Shown here piece by piece: positions 50,876-60,036 of a DNA stretch of 64,000 bases (positions within the stretch are counted from its first letter, which is position 1; each line of letters starts with the position of its first letter). The notes under the pieces are model-generated. The model had not been told where the DNA came from. It was given only the letters and a program-made list of their open reading frames with translations, and ran no database searches. A program made the position numbers and the translations under genes. This stretch comes from Fictibacillus norfolkensis (lineage in GTDB: Bacteria; Bacillota; Bacilli; Bacillales; Fictibacillaceae). The stretch spans positions 248,001 to 312,000 of the forward strand of contig NZ_JACSQM010000005.1 of the NCBI RefSeq assembly GCF_014836645.1. Direction: 5' to 3'.

Positions 50876-50908
50876 CTCCCGAAAAGCATAGCACAGGACA
50901 AAAGGAAA

Positions 50909-51235
50909 TTAATAGGAAAAGATATTGCGGCGCAACTGCTCATAATCAATACGCTCTTGGTTCATTCGAATCGCTTTCGTCAGCTCCTCGATCACCACTT
51001 TTTCATTCGTGATCACGTTAAACACATAAGGAATGGTCGCAAAATGTCCAAGAAAATGCGTACAGCCAACATAACGCGGGTTGTCGGTCTGATTTCCATT
51101 TTTATATTTAATAATAAAATTGCCCATGCCTTCATAGACAGGATCCAATGGCTTTTGTTCAAGTTTTTTTATCAGGGTATGAATCGGCTGAACCGGTGCG
51201 TTCCAGTCCGTTCCGTTCGATTTGATCTCTAGCAC
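50909..51235 (-). CDS. Hypothetical protein (108 residues)
   Basis: GTG start at 51235 with AGAGGTGG upstream gives MLEIKSNGTDWNAPVQPIHT. Soluble, no signal peptide, one Cys in YVGCTHFLGHFATIPY. Ends with a charged helix LTKAIRMNQERIDYEQLRRN. Family not recognised. Lies upstream of and in line with the MOSC gene (33 bases), possibly one transcript. Confidence 0.65.
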   Translation of the reverse strand: MLEIKSNGTDWNAPVQPIHTLIKKLEQKPLDPVYEGMGNFIIKYKNGNQTDNPRYVGCTHFLGHFATIPYVFNVITNEKVVIEELTKAIRMNQERIDYEQLRRNIFSY

Positions 51236-51388
51236 AGTCCACCACCTCTTTCTACTATCATAGTTCGTTTTAACTCTGGACTTCTTGTTGGTCAAAGGGA
51301 AGAGAGTTGTGGCATCATACAGGTAACGTTACTTTTTTCGAAACAATGGGAATACTATATGGTTAGATAGACGTAAGGAGCTGATCAG

Positions 51389-52723
51389 ATGAAATATTGC
51401 ATTATTGGTGGAGATGCGGCTGGTATGAGTGCCGCGATGCAGATTGTTCGAAATGAAAAAGATGCCGACATCACGGTTCTTGAAAAAGGCGGTATCTATT
51501 CCTATGGACAATGTGGACTTCCTTATGTTGTAGGAGGGCTCATCCCTTCTACTGATAAACTTATCGCTCGCAGTATTGAGACGTTTCGTGAAAAATACGG
51601 CATGGATGCGCGTACGTTTCACGAGGTAAAGGCTATAGATACCCACTCCAAAACAGTGTGTGGTGTACATACGAAGACAGGGCAATCCTTCGAGGTGTCA
51701 TACGATAAACTCTTAGTGGCCACCGGTGTTAGTCCGATCATACCGAAACAGTGGACAGGATTGCATCTAAAGGGCATCTATCCCCTCAAAACGATTCCTG
51801 ATGCCGAGGAACTCATGACCGGGTTAAAAGATGTTCAGAACGTAACCATCATCGGTGGAGGGTACATTGGTCTTGAAATGGCCGAAAACGTTCTTAGACT
51901 CGGTAAAAAGGTACGTATCATTCAGCGCAGCAATCAGCTTGGAAATATTTTCGATCATGATTTCGCTCCATACATTCATGAAGAAGCAGAGAAACATGGT
52001 ATCGAACTTTGTTTAGAAGAAGAAGTGCTCGGCTTTAAAGGTGACGATCATGTTCAATTTGTGAAAACAGCTAAAAAAGACTATCCAACAGACCTTGTTA
52101 TCGTGTCTGTCGGGGTGTCACCGAACACAGACTTCTTAAAAGAAACAAACGTGGCACTCAATGAACAGGGAGTTATTGTTGTAAATGAGGCGATGGAAAC
52201 GAGTGTGGATGGTGTGTACGCGGCAGGTGATTGCGCGACCCACTACCACCGTGTAAAAAAACTGAATGATCATATTCCATTGGGGACAACAGCAAATAAA
52301 CAAGGCCGAATCGCCGGATTAAACATGGTTGGTGTGAAAAAACCTTTTAGAGGAATCGTAGGTACATCTATCATCCAATTCATGGATCTAACACTTGGAA
52401 AAACAGGATTATCGAATAAAGAAGCAGAAAAACTGAACTTTCCTTTTTCAGAAATCAAGATTACATCAAAAAGTCATGCTAGTTATTATCCTGATCCAAA
52501 GAAGTTAGAAATAAAATTAACGTATCACAAAGAAACAGAGAAGCTACTTGGAGCCCAAATCATCGGTGAAGAAGGCGTAGATAAAAGGATCGACGTGCTC
52601 TCAACTGCCCTTTATCACGAGATGGATGTTGAGGAATTGGCAGATTTGGATTTGGCATACGCCCCACCTTATAACGGATCTTGGGACCCCATCCAGCAAG
52701 CAGCTCGAAGACTCGGGAAATAA
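51389..52723 (+). CDS. CoA-disulfide reductase-like FAD oxidoreductase
   Basis: A 444-residue flavoprotein of the single-cysteine disulfide reductase group. N-terminal FAD fold MKYCIIGGDAAGMSAAMQIV, redox Cys42 in YSYGQCGLPYVVGG (the SxxxCxxPY-like motif of CoA-disulfide reductases and NADH oxidases), NAD(P) fold VTIIGGGYIGLEMAENVLRL (about 152-171), and the FAD motif VDGVYAAGDCATHYHRV. No C-terminal rhodanese domain. Could be CoA-disulfide, coenzyme A persulfide or H2O2-forming NADH oxidase activity. Ends LGK inside a palindromic element. Confidence 0.83.
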   Translation: MKYCIIGGDAAGMSAAMQIVRNEKDADITVLEKGGIYSYGQCGLPYVVGGLIPSTDKLIARSIETFREKYGMDARTFHEVKAIDTHSKTVCGVHTKTGQSFEVSYDKLLVATGVSPIIPKQWTGLHLKGIYPLKTIPDAEELMTGLKDVQNVTIIGGGYIGLEMAENVLRLGKKVRIIQRSNQLGNIFDHDFAPYIHEEAEKHGIELCLEEEVLGFKGDDHVQFVKTAKKDYPTDLVIVSVGVSPNTDFLKETNVALNEQGVIVVNEAMETSVDGVYAAGDCATHYHRVKKLNDHIPLGTTANKQGRIAGLNMVGVKKPFRGIVGTSIIQFMDLTLGKTGLSNKEAEKLNFPFSEIKITSKSHASYYPDPKKLEIKLTYHKETEKLLGAQIIGEEGVDKRIDVLSTALYHEMDVEELADLDLAYAPPYNGSWDPIQQAARRLGK

Positions 52724-52765
52724 ATTGGGAAATGGGGTCTGACCCCATTTCCCGTTTTATTTCCC
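52712..52765. repeat. Nested palindromic element at the 3' end of the flavoprotein gene
   Basis: Outer arms GGGAAATAAA / TTTTATTTCCC and inner arms GGGAAATGGGGTC / GACCCCATTTCCC form one long hairpin. CTCGGGAAATAAA at the left end supplies the last codons and stop of the flavoprotein gene, exactly as at prmC (48137-48148). The right end abuts the convergent YhcN-like gene. Confidence 0.8.
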
Positions 52766-52771
52766 ACAATA

Positions 52772-53242
52772 TTAGTGATCGATTTTAAGTGAGAAGTTAT
52801 ATCTCGGAACAGCTCGCTCTACGGCGTTCATGATCTTACGATGCGTAGCTGCTCGATCCTTTTTGGACATATCATGCGGCACGTTCACATGAATGTGTGC
52901 ATAATTTCCGTTTACTGTAACCATCTGTGGGTTAATACCAGATGAATCAATAACTGCTTGACGAATCATATCCTGGTCATCAGACAGATCGAATCGCGTG
53001 GTGTTCATCGTCCGATAATCATTCGGATTCATGTTCGTGTCATAGCTGTAGTTGGTTCGTGGTTCGTTTTTGGTTAGGTGGTAATTGATAATCCCATGGC
53101 CAAACAGGTTATCCCGAATATCCCGTTTATCTTCATGAGCGGCAGGCTCAATTTTAGCCCCTTCTTCTTTATAAGACTGCATAGGTGAACATGCTGTTGT
53201 TACCAATAGTGCAAAAAGCGGTACATATATTGCCTTTTTCAC
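52772..53242 (-). CDS. YhcN/YlaJ-family sporulation lipoprotein
   Basis: A 156-residue lipoprotein: signal KKAIYVPLFALLVTTACS with lipobox Cys, then a domain with DRAATHRKIMNAVERAVPRY and MVTVNGNYAHIHVNVP, features of the YhcN/YlaJ family found in spore membranes and coats. GTG start at 53242 follows GGGAGGTG. Stands alone downstream of tdk; forespore-specific expression is expected from the family, but I could not confirm a sigma-G site. Confidence 0.82.
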   Translation of the reverse strand: MKKAIYVPLFALLVTTACSPMQSYKEEGAKIEPAAHEDKRDIRDNLFGHGIINYHLTKNEPRTNYSYDTNMNPNDYRTMNTTRFDLSDDQDMIRQAVIDSSGINPQMVTVNGNYAHIHVNVPHDMSKKDRAATHRKIMNAVERAVPRYNFSLKIDH

Positions 53243-53341
53243 TATAAACACCTCCCATATCGTTAGGATTTCCTGTTTAGGAGGTGATTATGTTAAGTTG
53301 GTAGCCGTTTTTCAGGGGATGATTGTCAATGGTAGCTATGA

Positions 53342-53441
53342 ATCCACAAATTTGGAGCTTGAATCCAAAAGTTTTGGCCTTCAATCCATAAATTTCTACG
53401 TTCAATCCACAAGTTTTGGCCATTTATCCACGAGTCGACAC
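53342..53441 (+). repeat. 21-bp tandem array, class A (five units)
   Basis: Units start at 53342, 53363, 53384, 53405 and 53426: ATCCACAAATTT, ATCCAAAAGTTTTGG, ATCCATAAATTT, ATCCACAAGTTTTGG, ATCCACGAGTCGACA. Lies between tdk and the YhcN-like gene, both minus strand, about 50 bases 3' of the tdk terminator. In-frame stops break any open frame through the repeats. Confidence 0.85.
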
Positions 53442-53490
53442 GCTGCGACACTTTTCGATTCCAACTGCATGCTACCTCCGCACCACCACG

Positions 53491-53524
53491 TCAAAAAAAA
53501 GCCCGAGAGCACTAAGCTCCCGGA
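53491..53524 (-). terminator. Intrinsic terminator of tdk
   Basis: Minus-strand GTCCGGGAGC-ttagt-GCTCTCGGGC followed by TTTTTTTT. Confidence 0.88.
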
Positions 53525-53551
53525 CTATATCTAATCAGATCACACACTATT

Positions 53552-54178
53552 CTATTTCAACCGACCTTCTAAGCCCTCTGCGCTTGATAGGAGGTTTCTT
53601 TTCTTTCCTGGTACTTCATGACAATGACGGCAGCGCGGCTCATATGACTCGGACGCTCCCACTAGAATCACTGGATCATCGTAAGAAGCAGGTCTGCCAT
53701 CGATCAAACGCTGTGTACGGCTAGCAGGTGATCCACAAACCATGCAGATCGCTTGAAGCTTTGTCACATGTTCAGCAAGAGCCATCATTTTTGGAACAGG
53801 TCCGAACGGCTCGCCTTTAAAGTCTTGATCTAGTCCTGCAACGATAACGCGCATTCCTTGATCCGCTAGTTCTTGCGCAACCGGAATGATATCTTCATCA
53901 AAGAATTGCACTTCGTCGATCGCTACGATTTCGGTTTCAGGCAATACGTTTTTTAAGATCTCAACAGAACGTCCGACTGGTTCAGCCATAACAGCGGTTC
54001 CGTTATGAGACACAACCGATTCCTCGCTGTAGCGGTTATCGATCAGCGGCTTAAACACCTGTACTTTTTGCTTTGCATACGTCGCTCTTCTTACGCGGCG
54101 AATAAGTTCTTCTGATTTTCCAGAGAACATGCTGCCGCAGATCAATTCGATCCAGCCATTTTGTTTCATCACATACAT
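53552..54178 (-). CDS. tdk: Thymidine kinase
   Basis: A 208-residue TK1-type enzyme for thymidine salvage. P-loop [20 protein letters not shown] (Gly15-Ser22), the catalytic acid in [20 protein letters not shown], and a zinc site with Cys in [15 protein letters not shown] and [12 protein letters not shown] at 54178 follows GGGGGAG; an extension upstream is not conserved. Lies between rpmE and prfA as in B. subtilis. Confidence 0.97.
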   Translation of the reverse strand: MYVMKQNGWIELICGSMFSGKSEELIRRVRRATYAKQKVQVFKPLIDNRYSEESVVSHNGTAVMAEPVGRSVEILKNVLPETEIVAIDEVQFFDEDIIPVAQELADQGMRVIVAGLDQDFKGEPFGPVPKMMALAEHVTKLQAICMVCGSPASRTQRLIDGRPASYDDPVILVGASESYEPRCRHCHEVPGKKRNLLSSAEGLEGRLK

Positions 54179-54287
54179 GGCCTGCTCCCCCTTTCGCAAC
54201 AATCTTTTCCTTAGTATGTACGAAATGTATGATGTTTTACCATACATAAACGTTCGTTACTGGAGTGCTACACTCCTTTTAAGGCGT

Positions 54288-54380
54288 ATAAAAAACCCGG
54301 TCCATCAAAACAGTTACCGAGTTCTTGTTTTCTATAAAATACAAAAGAAAAAAGGGCAAGAAAGACTCCTGCCCTTTTAC
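54288..54380 (-). terminator. Tandem terminators of rpmE
   Basis: Two hairpins: AAAAGGGCAGGAG..CTTGCCCTTTT followed by TTC (54346-54380), then AACTCGGT..ACCGGGTT followed by TTTTAT (54288-54323), separating rpmE from tdk. Confidence 0.83.
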
Positions 54381-54390
54381 TTGCAACAAA

Positions 54391-54636
54391 TTACTTAAGG
54401 TTGTATTTCTTCTTAAAGCGGTCAACACGTCCACCAACATCAGAGAACTTCTGACGGCCAGTGTAGAACGGGTGAGTGTCAGAACTAACATCCACTTTGA
54501 TTACTGGATATTCGTTACCATCTTCCCACTTCATTGTCTCGCTTGAAGACAAAGTTGATCCTGAAAGGAAGCTAAATCCGCTTTGAGCGTCAACAAAGAT
54601 AACCTTTTTATAATTCGGATGAATTCCTTGTTTCAT
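54391..54636 (-). CDS. rpmE2: 50S ribosomal protein L31 type B
   Basis: An 81-residue L31 of the zinc-free (C-minus) kind: [20 protein letters not shown] lacks the CxxC of zinc L31, and has the type B hallmarks [20 protein letters not shown] and [14 protein letters not shown]. In B. subtilis the rho-linked gene is the zinc type and the type B paralogue (YtiA) is zinc-repressed elsewhere; here, as in the B. cereus group, type B occupies the rho locus and would be the housekeeping copy. ATG at 54636. Confidence 0.95.
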   Translation of the reverse strand: MKQGIHPNYKKVIFVDAQSGFSFLSGSTLSSSETMKWEDGNEYPVIKVDVSSDTHPFYTGRQKFSDVGGRVDRFKKKYNLK

Positions 54637-54698
54637 TCTAATTCCACTCCTTCTGCCCTGTTTCCTATGCGGAGACAGAGTTATAAACACATAAAAAT

Positions 54699-54727
54699 AG
54701 TATAACAGGGACAAAACCCATTTGCAA
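54699..54727 (-). promoter_or_regulatory. Sigma-A-type promoter of rpmE
   Basis: Minus-strand TTGCAA (54722-54727), 17-base spacer, TATACT (54699-54704). No Zur-like palindrome overlaps it, which fits constitutive expression of this type B L31. Confidence 0.75.
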
Positions 54728-54740
54728 CCATACTTTTTCG

Positions 54741-56027
54741 TTAGTTTGTTACGGGTTTAGCTCTCTTTGGCGCTCCCTTTTTTTCACTTTCAAAAAGCTC
54801 GAAAAACTCTTCGTTATTCTCCGTTTTACGCATGCGTTTCATGAACTTGTCTACGAAATCGAACGAGTCATCCATCGTTTTACGAATCGACCAAAGTGCC
54901 TCAAGATGGTCTTTCGCGATAAGCATCTCTTCTTTTCGCGTTCCAGAACGGCGAATGTCGATCGCAGGGAAAATACGGCGCTCAGCCAGCTTGCGGTCTA
55001 AGTGAAGCTCCATGTTTCCTGTTCCTTTGAACTCCTCGTAGATAACATCATCCATACGAGATCCCGTATCCACTAATGCTGTTGCTAAGATCGTTAAGCT
55101 TCCACCTTCTTCGATGTTACGAGCCGCACCGAAGAAACGCTTAGGACGGTGGAACGCAGCAGGATCGATACCACCAGAAAGTGTACGTCCGCTTGGCGGA
55201 ATGACAAGGTTGTAAGCACGAGCAAGACGAGTGATGCTATCGAGCAGGATGACAACATCCTTTTTGTGCTCAACAAGTCTCATCGCACGCTCTAATACGA
55301 GCTCTGCCACTTTAATGTGATTTTCTGGTACTTCATCAAACGTTGAACTTACAACGTCTCCTTTTACGGAACGCTCGATATCTGTTACTTCCTCAGGACG
55401 CTCATCAATAAGCAAGACGATAAGCTCTACTTGCGGGTTGTTCGTTGTCACACTGTGTGCGATTTCCTTCAGCAAGCTTGTCTTACCCGCTTTTGGAGGA
55501 GCGACGATCAACCCACGCTGACCAAAACCAACTGGCGCCATCATGTCGATGATACGCGTTGAAATATTGTTGCTCGTTGTCTCCATAACCATCTTCTTTT
55601 CCGGATAAAGAGCCGTCAGTGCAGGGAAATGCACGCGTTCCTTTGCCGTTTCAGGGTCCTCACCATTAACCGCATTCACTTGTAAAAGTCCATAATAACG
55701 TTCGTTTTCCTTTGGAGGACGAACTTTTCCTGATACTTTATCTCCGTTTCTTAGATCGAATCGACGAATCTGTGAAGCTGAGATGTAGATATCCTGAGAG
55801 CTTGGTGAATAGTTGATCGGACGTAAGAAGCCGAATCCTTCGTTCGGAATGATCTCTAATACACCTTCCATAAAGGAATAACCATCAAGCTCTGCTTGTG
55901 CTTTCAAAATAGAAAACATCAATTCACGCTTTGTTAATTTACCGTAATACTGAATATTATATTGTTTGGCAAGCTCATAAAGCTCTTTTAATTTCTTTGT
56001 CTCTAATGTTGCTAAATCTATCCCCAT
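54741..56027 (-). CDS. rho: Transcription termination factor Rho
   Basis: A 428-residue hexameric RNA helicase. N-terminal helix bundle, RNA-binding cold-shock-like domain (about 50-125; [20 protein letters not shown]), Walker [19 protein letters not shown], Walker [17 protein letters not shown], and the R-loop region [20 protein letters not shown]. Length matches B. subtilis Rho. A C- and A-rich leader precedes it. Confidence 0.97.
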   Translation of the reverse strand: MGIDLATLETKKLKELYELAKQYNIQYYGKLTKRELMFSILKAQAELDGYSFMEGVLEIIPNEGFGFLRPINYSPSSQDIYISASQIRRFDLRNGDKVSGKVRPPKENERYYGLLQVNAVNGEDPETAKERVHFPALTALYPEKKMVMETTSNNISTRIIDMMAPVGFGQRGLIVAPPKAGKTSLLKEIAHSVTTNNPQVELIVLLIDERPEEVTDIERSVKGDVVSSTFDEVPENHIKVAELVLERAMRLVEHKKDVVILLDSITRLARAYNLVIPPSGRTLSGGIDPAAFHRPKRFFGAARNIEEGGSLTILATALVDTGSRMDDVIYEEFKGTGNMELHLDRKLAERRIFPAIDIRRSGTRKEEMLIAKDHLEALWSIRKTMDDSFDFVDKFMKRMRKTENNEEFFELFESEKKGAPKRAKPVTN

Positions 56028-56351
56028 AGTGACACCACGCTTTTCTATTAATAACTATCTTTTGTTTGATTTAAATGGGATTTTTTATGTTGGTTTGGTT
56101 TTGGTTTTTTTTGGAAGGAGTTCCTTTGAAAGTTAAGGGTATTAGTGGGTATGAAGAAAATATTAACCTAATGAATCATACTTCTTATTTTAACCACATA
56201 TTCGGTCTTTAATCAAGCAACAGAAACTCAGAAGTAAATGACTTCTAACGAGAATTTACAATACATGCTGAGCTTTTGCAACTGAAATTAAGATTAGTTC
56301 ATGTAATTGTAATGGAAAGACCGGACGAAGTTGTCCGGTCTTCCCGCTTAT
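56028..56351 (-). other. rho leader and glpX-rho spacer
   Basis: A 324-base gap. Next to glpX is a hairpin GACCGGAC-gaagtt-GTCCGGTC (56316-56342), probably its terminator, with only a short T tail. Closer to rho, the minus strand has an unstructured, nearly G-free stretch with repeated CCAAAA/CCAAAC (about 56078-56115), the kind of sequence that Rho itself binds. The middle is AT-rich with nothing else evident. Confidence 0.5.
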
Positions 56352-57320
56352 TTATGGTTTGATCACAAGATCTGGCTTCTTCTTCAAACTGTGTCTTCCA
56401 TCGATAAATCGTACGGTTCCTGACTTCGCACGCATAACAACAGATTGCGTTGTACCCGTTGATCCGTCAAAACGCACTCCTTTTAAAAGCTCGCCGTCTG
56501 TAACGCCTGTTGCAGCAAAAATCGCGTCGTCGCCTTTTACAAGGTCGTCCATGTATAATACACGGTTCACGTCGTCGATGCCCATGCGTTTGCAGCGTTC
56601 TAATTCTTCGTCGTTTTGAGGAAGAAGCTTTCCTTGAAGTTCCCCGCCGAGACATTTTAACGCAACAGCTGCGATTACGCCTTCTGGAGCTCCACCAGAA
56701 CCGAATAAAATATCAACACCCGTATCATCAAACGCCGTATTGATTGCTGCTGCTACATCGCCATCAGATATCAGCTTGATACGTGCACCCGCTTCACGAA
56801 TATCTTGAATGATCTGCTCGTGACGTGGTCGGTCTAGGATGACCGCTACCAAATCTTCAATATTTTTATTTTTTGCTTCTGCTACTGCTCGTAGGTTATC
56901 AATAACAGGTGCGTTGATGTCGATCTTACCAACACTTTCACGCCCAACTGCAATCTTGTCCATGTACATGTCTGGTGCGTGAAGCAGGTTTCCATGGTCT
57001 GCGATCGCTAAAACAGCTAAAGCGTTCCACGTTCCGGATGCAACGATGTTGGTTCCTTCTAACGGATCGACTGCAACATCTACACGAGGACCATAGCCTG
57101 TCCCTAGTTTTTCACCGATATAAAGCATAGGAGCTTCATCCATCTCGCCTTCACCGATCACAACTGTCCCTTTCATCGGAACCGTATCAAAAACGTTACG
57201 CATCGCAGTTGTTGCTGCGTCATCCGCTTCGTCTTTCTTTCCTCTTCCCATCCAACGTGCTGATGCAAGAGCTGCCGCTTCTGTTACACGAACAAGCTCC
57301 ATCGATAAACTTCTCTCCAT
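56352..57320 (-). CDS. glpX: Fructose-1,6-bisphosphatase class II
   Basis: A 322-residue GlpX-type phosphatase of gluconeogenesis. [20 protein letters not shown] start, metal site [20 protein letters not shown] and [20 protein letters not shown], and substrate segment [23 protein letters not shown] at 57320 follows GGGGAGGGG. Corresponds to B. subtilis ywjI, between murA and rho. Confidence 0.96.
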   Translation of the reverse strand: MERSLSMELVRVTEAAALASARWMGRGKKDEADDAATTAMRNVFDTVPMKGTVVIGEGEMDEAPMLYIGEKLGTGYGPRVDVAVDPLEGTNIVASGTWNALAVLAIADHGNLLHAPDMYMDKIAVGRESVGKIDINAPVIDNLRAVAEAKNKNIEDLVAVILDRPRHEQIIQDIREAGARIKLISDGDVAAAINTAFDDTGVDILFGSGGAPEGVIAAVALKCLGGELQGKLLPQNDEELERCKRMGIDDVNRVLYMDDLVKGDDAIFAATGVTDGELLKGVRFDGSTGTTQSVVMRAKSGTVRFIDGRHSLKKKPDLVIKP

Positions 57321-57367
57321 GTTTGTTCCCCTCCCCATACTTTAACCGCTTACATAATTATCCTGAA

Positions 57368-57393
57368 GAAAAATCACCAGGTGATGGTGATTT
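57368..57393 (-). terminator. Intrinsic terminator of murA
   Basis: Minus-strand AAATCACC-atcacct-GGTGATTT followed by TTC, right after the murA stop. Confidence 0.78.
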
Positions 57394-57404
57394 CTCGTTT
57401 TAAC

Positions 57405-58697
57405 TTATGAATTCTTAAGCTCTTCCATCTCTTCAGCACCTAAGCTCTCACGCCAAACTTTAGCACCAAGTCCTTTTAACTTATCAACTAAAGATTCATA
57501 GCCACGATCGATATGCTCAAGTCCAGAGATCTCTGTAACTCCTTCAGCCATCAGACCCGCTACAACAAGAGCTGCTCCAGCACGAAGGTCAGTAGCTTTT
57601 ACTTTTGCGCCTTCAAGCTTCGCTGGCCCATTTATTATAGCAGAACGTCCTTCTACTTTCACATTCGCTCCCATACGGCGAAGTTCGTCGATATGTTTAA
57701 AACGCGCACTGTAGATCGTATCGGTTACGATGCTCGTTCCTTCTGAGCTTGTTAAAAGTGAAGTGAACGGCTGCTGAAGATCCGTTGGAAACCCTGGATA
57801 GACGAGCGTTTTGATGTCAACGCTCTTCAGTGGATCTTTTCCGCGATAAACAAGTACTTGATCATCTTTTGATTCAATATATACACCCATCTCTCTCAAT
57901 TTAGCGATGAGAGATTCTAAGTGTAGCGGAATCACATTATCTAGCAATACTTGCTGACCCATAGATGCTGCTAGAATCATGTAAGTTCCCGCTTCAATAC
58001 GGTCAGGTATGATTGAGTGACGGCAGCCATGCATCTCATCGACACCATCGATACGAATAACATCCGTTCCTGCTCCTTTGATCTTGGCACCCATGCTTGT
58101 TAAAAGGGTAGCCACATCAATGATCTCAGGTTCTTTAGCAGCGTTTTCAATGATCGTTTGGCCTTTTGCTCTTACTGCTGCGAGCATGATGTTGATGGTC
58201 GCACCAACACTAACAACGTCCAAGTAGATTCGTGCACCAACAAGCTCGTCCGCGCGAAGATAGATCGCACCTTGCTCGTTCGTTACTTTTGCGCCTAACG
58301 CTTCAAATCCTTTGATGTGCTGATCGATCGGACGGGGTCCTAAATTACAGCCTCCTGGCAATCCGATGACCGCTTTTTTGAAACGGCCTAGCATCGCACC
58401 CATCAAATAGTACGAAGCACGAAGCTTTTTCACTTTTCCGCTCGGCAGCGGCATCGCAATCATTTTTTCAGGGTTAACCGTTAGAGTCTGATTCTCATCC
58501 AGGTAAGCTTCCCCTCCGATTTCCTCTAACAGATCACGTAGAATACGAACGTCTGATATGTTAGGCAAACCTTCAATGGTAACGGTAGATTCTGCTAATA
58601 TCGTTGCGGGGATCAAAGCCACCGCACTATTTTTTGCTCCGCTTATATGGACCGTTCCTTCTAGAGGATAGCCCCCTTCAATCATCAGTTTTTCCAT
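57405..58697 (-). CDS. murA: UDP-N-acetylglucosamine 1-carboxyvinyltransferase
   Basis: A 430-residue enzyme catalysing the first committed step of peptidoglycan synthesis. Lys22-Asn23 in [10 protein letters not shown] and catalytic Cys117 in [20 protein letters not shown] (the fosfomycin target). By position next to tal and fba it corresponds to the second Bacillus paralogue, MurZ/MurAB. The 490 bases upstream hold two palindromic repeats. Confidence 0.96.
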   Translation of the reverse strand: MEKLMIEGGYPLEGTVHISGAKNSAVALIPATILAESTVTIEGLPNISDVRILRDLLEEIGGEAYLDENQTLTVNPEKMIAMPLPSGKVKKLRASYYLMGAMLGRFKKAVIGLPGGCNLGPRPIDQHIKGFEALGAKVTNEQGAIYLRADELVGARIYLDVVSVGATINIMLAAVRAKGQTIIENAAKEPEIIDVATLLTSMGAKIKGAGTDVIRIDGVDEMHGCRHSIIPDRIEAGTYMILAASMGQQVLLDNVIPLHLESLIAKLREMGVYIESKDDQVLVYRGKDPLKSVDIKTLVYPGFPTDLQQPFTSLLTSSEGTSIVTDTIYSARFKHIDELRRMGANVKVEGRSAIINGPAKLEGAKVKATDLRAGAALVVAGLMAEGVTEISGLEHIDRGYESLVDKLKGLGAKVWRESLGAEEMEELKNS

Positions 58698-58823
58698 GGT
58701 AAACTCCTTTCAGTAAGAGTCACAAAAGTTGTGATTGTGTTACCTTTTTAGATAGTACTATTATTTACCAATATTTTCTTTTCATGTATAAAAATTTTGG
58801 TGTTTCTTTGTCGCATGTAAGCA

Positions 58824-58952
58824 GTTGATTTCCGCTCCAGGTTGCACGCTTTCCATGGGGCGAACGGTGAGCCTCCTGCCGCGTTGCGCCATTAGGAGTC
58901 TCCACCAGTCCACTCGTCCCATAGGAGTCGGCAACCTTCCGCTCCAATCAAC
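58824..58952 (+). repeat. Palindromic dispersed repeat, copy E (subtype I)
   Basis: 129 bp with exact GTTGATT/AATCAAC ends, CACGCTTTCCATGGGGCG, and apical stem CTCCT/AGGAG, a compensated variant of the stem in copies A and C. Between tal and murA; followed 81 bases later by an inverted subtype II copy. Confidence 0.85.
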
Positions 58953-59033
58953 TTACACGAAGAAGAAAATCTAAAAGCTTAAGAACTTCTTGATCAAAAA
59001 GGCTGTTGCTTTCAAATCTCGTCTTCTATGATT

Positions 59034-59161
59034 GTTGATTGGAATGTAAGATGCGAGACTCCTGCGGGACAGGTAGGCAGGGGAGACACTTATACGTGAA
59101 ACGTACAAATGTGGCTCCCCGCCTGCCCCGCGGAAAGCGAGCATCTGGAATGGAAATCAAC
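59034..59161 (-). repeat. Palindromic dispersed repeat, copy F (subtype II)
   Basis: 128 bp, reverse orientation, exact GTTGATT/AATCAAC ends. The stem that reads GGTGAG/CTCACC in other copies is GGGGAG/CTCCCC here, so both sides changed together. Apical hairpin CACTTATACGT..ACGTACAAATGTG. Ends 26 bases from the tal stop. Confidence 0.85.
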
Positions 59162-59187
59162 CCTTCCAAAAGCTACAGAGTTTGCAA

Positions 59188-59838
59188 TTACTTTCTATTC
59201 GCAGCGTCCCAGTCAGCTAGGAATTTCTCGATCCCTTGGTCTGTTAGCGGGTGCTTTACTAGCCCTTTGATTACGTTTGGCGGAATTGTTGCGATGTGCG
59301 CGCCTCGTAATGCCGCTTCTGTTACGTGAACAGGGTGGCGGATCGATGCTGCGATGATCTCTGTTGGGATCTCATGAATCGCAAAAATTTGTGCCACTTG
59401 TGAAACAAGCTCCAAACCATCTTGGCCGATATCATCTAAACGACCTAAGAATGGTGATACATATGTTGCACCTGCACGAGCTGCAAGCAATGCTTGGTTT
59501 GCATTAAAAATAAGCGTTACGTTTGTTTTAATGTTTTCATCAGAGAACGTTTTTACTGCTTTTAATCCGTCCAGTGTCATTGGAACTTTTACCGTGATGT
59601 TTGGTGCGATCTTAGCTAGTTCGCGACCTTCTGAAACCATTTCTTCATAAGAAGTTCCGATCACCTCAGCACTAACAGAACCGGGTACAAGGCTCGTGAT
59701 TTCCTTTAATCTTTCATGAAAATCTACGCCTTTTTCTTTAGCGACTAAAGAAGGGTTCGTCGTTACTCCAGATAAAATGCCCAGGTCATAGGCTTCTTTA
59801 ATATCATCAATGTTTGCAGTATCAATAAAGAATTTCAA
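59188..59838 (-). CDS. tal: Transaldolase (TalC/fructose-6-phosphate aldolase family)
   Basis: A 216-residue short transaldolase. Schiff-base Lys84 in [21 protein letters not shown]-terminal [20 protein letters not shown] and [18 protein letters not shown]-terminal [20 protein letters not shown]. Transfers a dihydroxyacetone unit in the pentose phosphate pathway. Same place as B. subtilis ywjH, between fba and murA. Confidence 0.95.
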   Translation of the reverse strand: MKFFIDTANIDDIKEAYDLGILSGVTTNPSLVAKEKGVDFHERLKEITSLVPGSVSAEVIGTSYEEMVSEGRELAKIAPNITVKVPMTLDGLKAVKTFSDENIKTNVTLIFNANQALLAARAGATYVSPFLGRLDDIGQDGLELVSQVAQIFAIHEIPTEIIAASIRHPVHVTEAALRGAHIATIPPNVIKGLVKHPLTDQGIEKFLADWDAANRK

Positions 59839-59992
59839 AAATGATCACTCCTGTTTTTTTGAGTATGTCTATCTTTTATATTCTTTTATAACATGTTCGT
59901 CTTCATACACGAAGGATTACGCTTACAAAACTTCGTATCATTCTTTTATTATCTATACGTGGATCGTGTTTTTGCACTCTTATAGTGTAAAT

Positions 59993-60021
59993 GAAACCGC
60001 CTATGATGTATAGGCGGTTTC
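59993..60021 (-). terminator. Hairpin terminator of fba
   Basis: GAAACCGCCTA..TAGGCGGTTTC stem 15 bases after the fba stop; the T tail on the minus strand is short (TTTCATTT). Confidence 0.7.
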
Positions 60022-60036
60022 ATGAGAAAGGTTATA

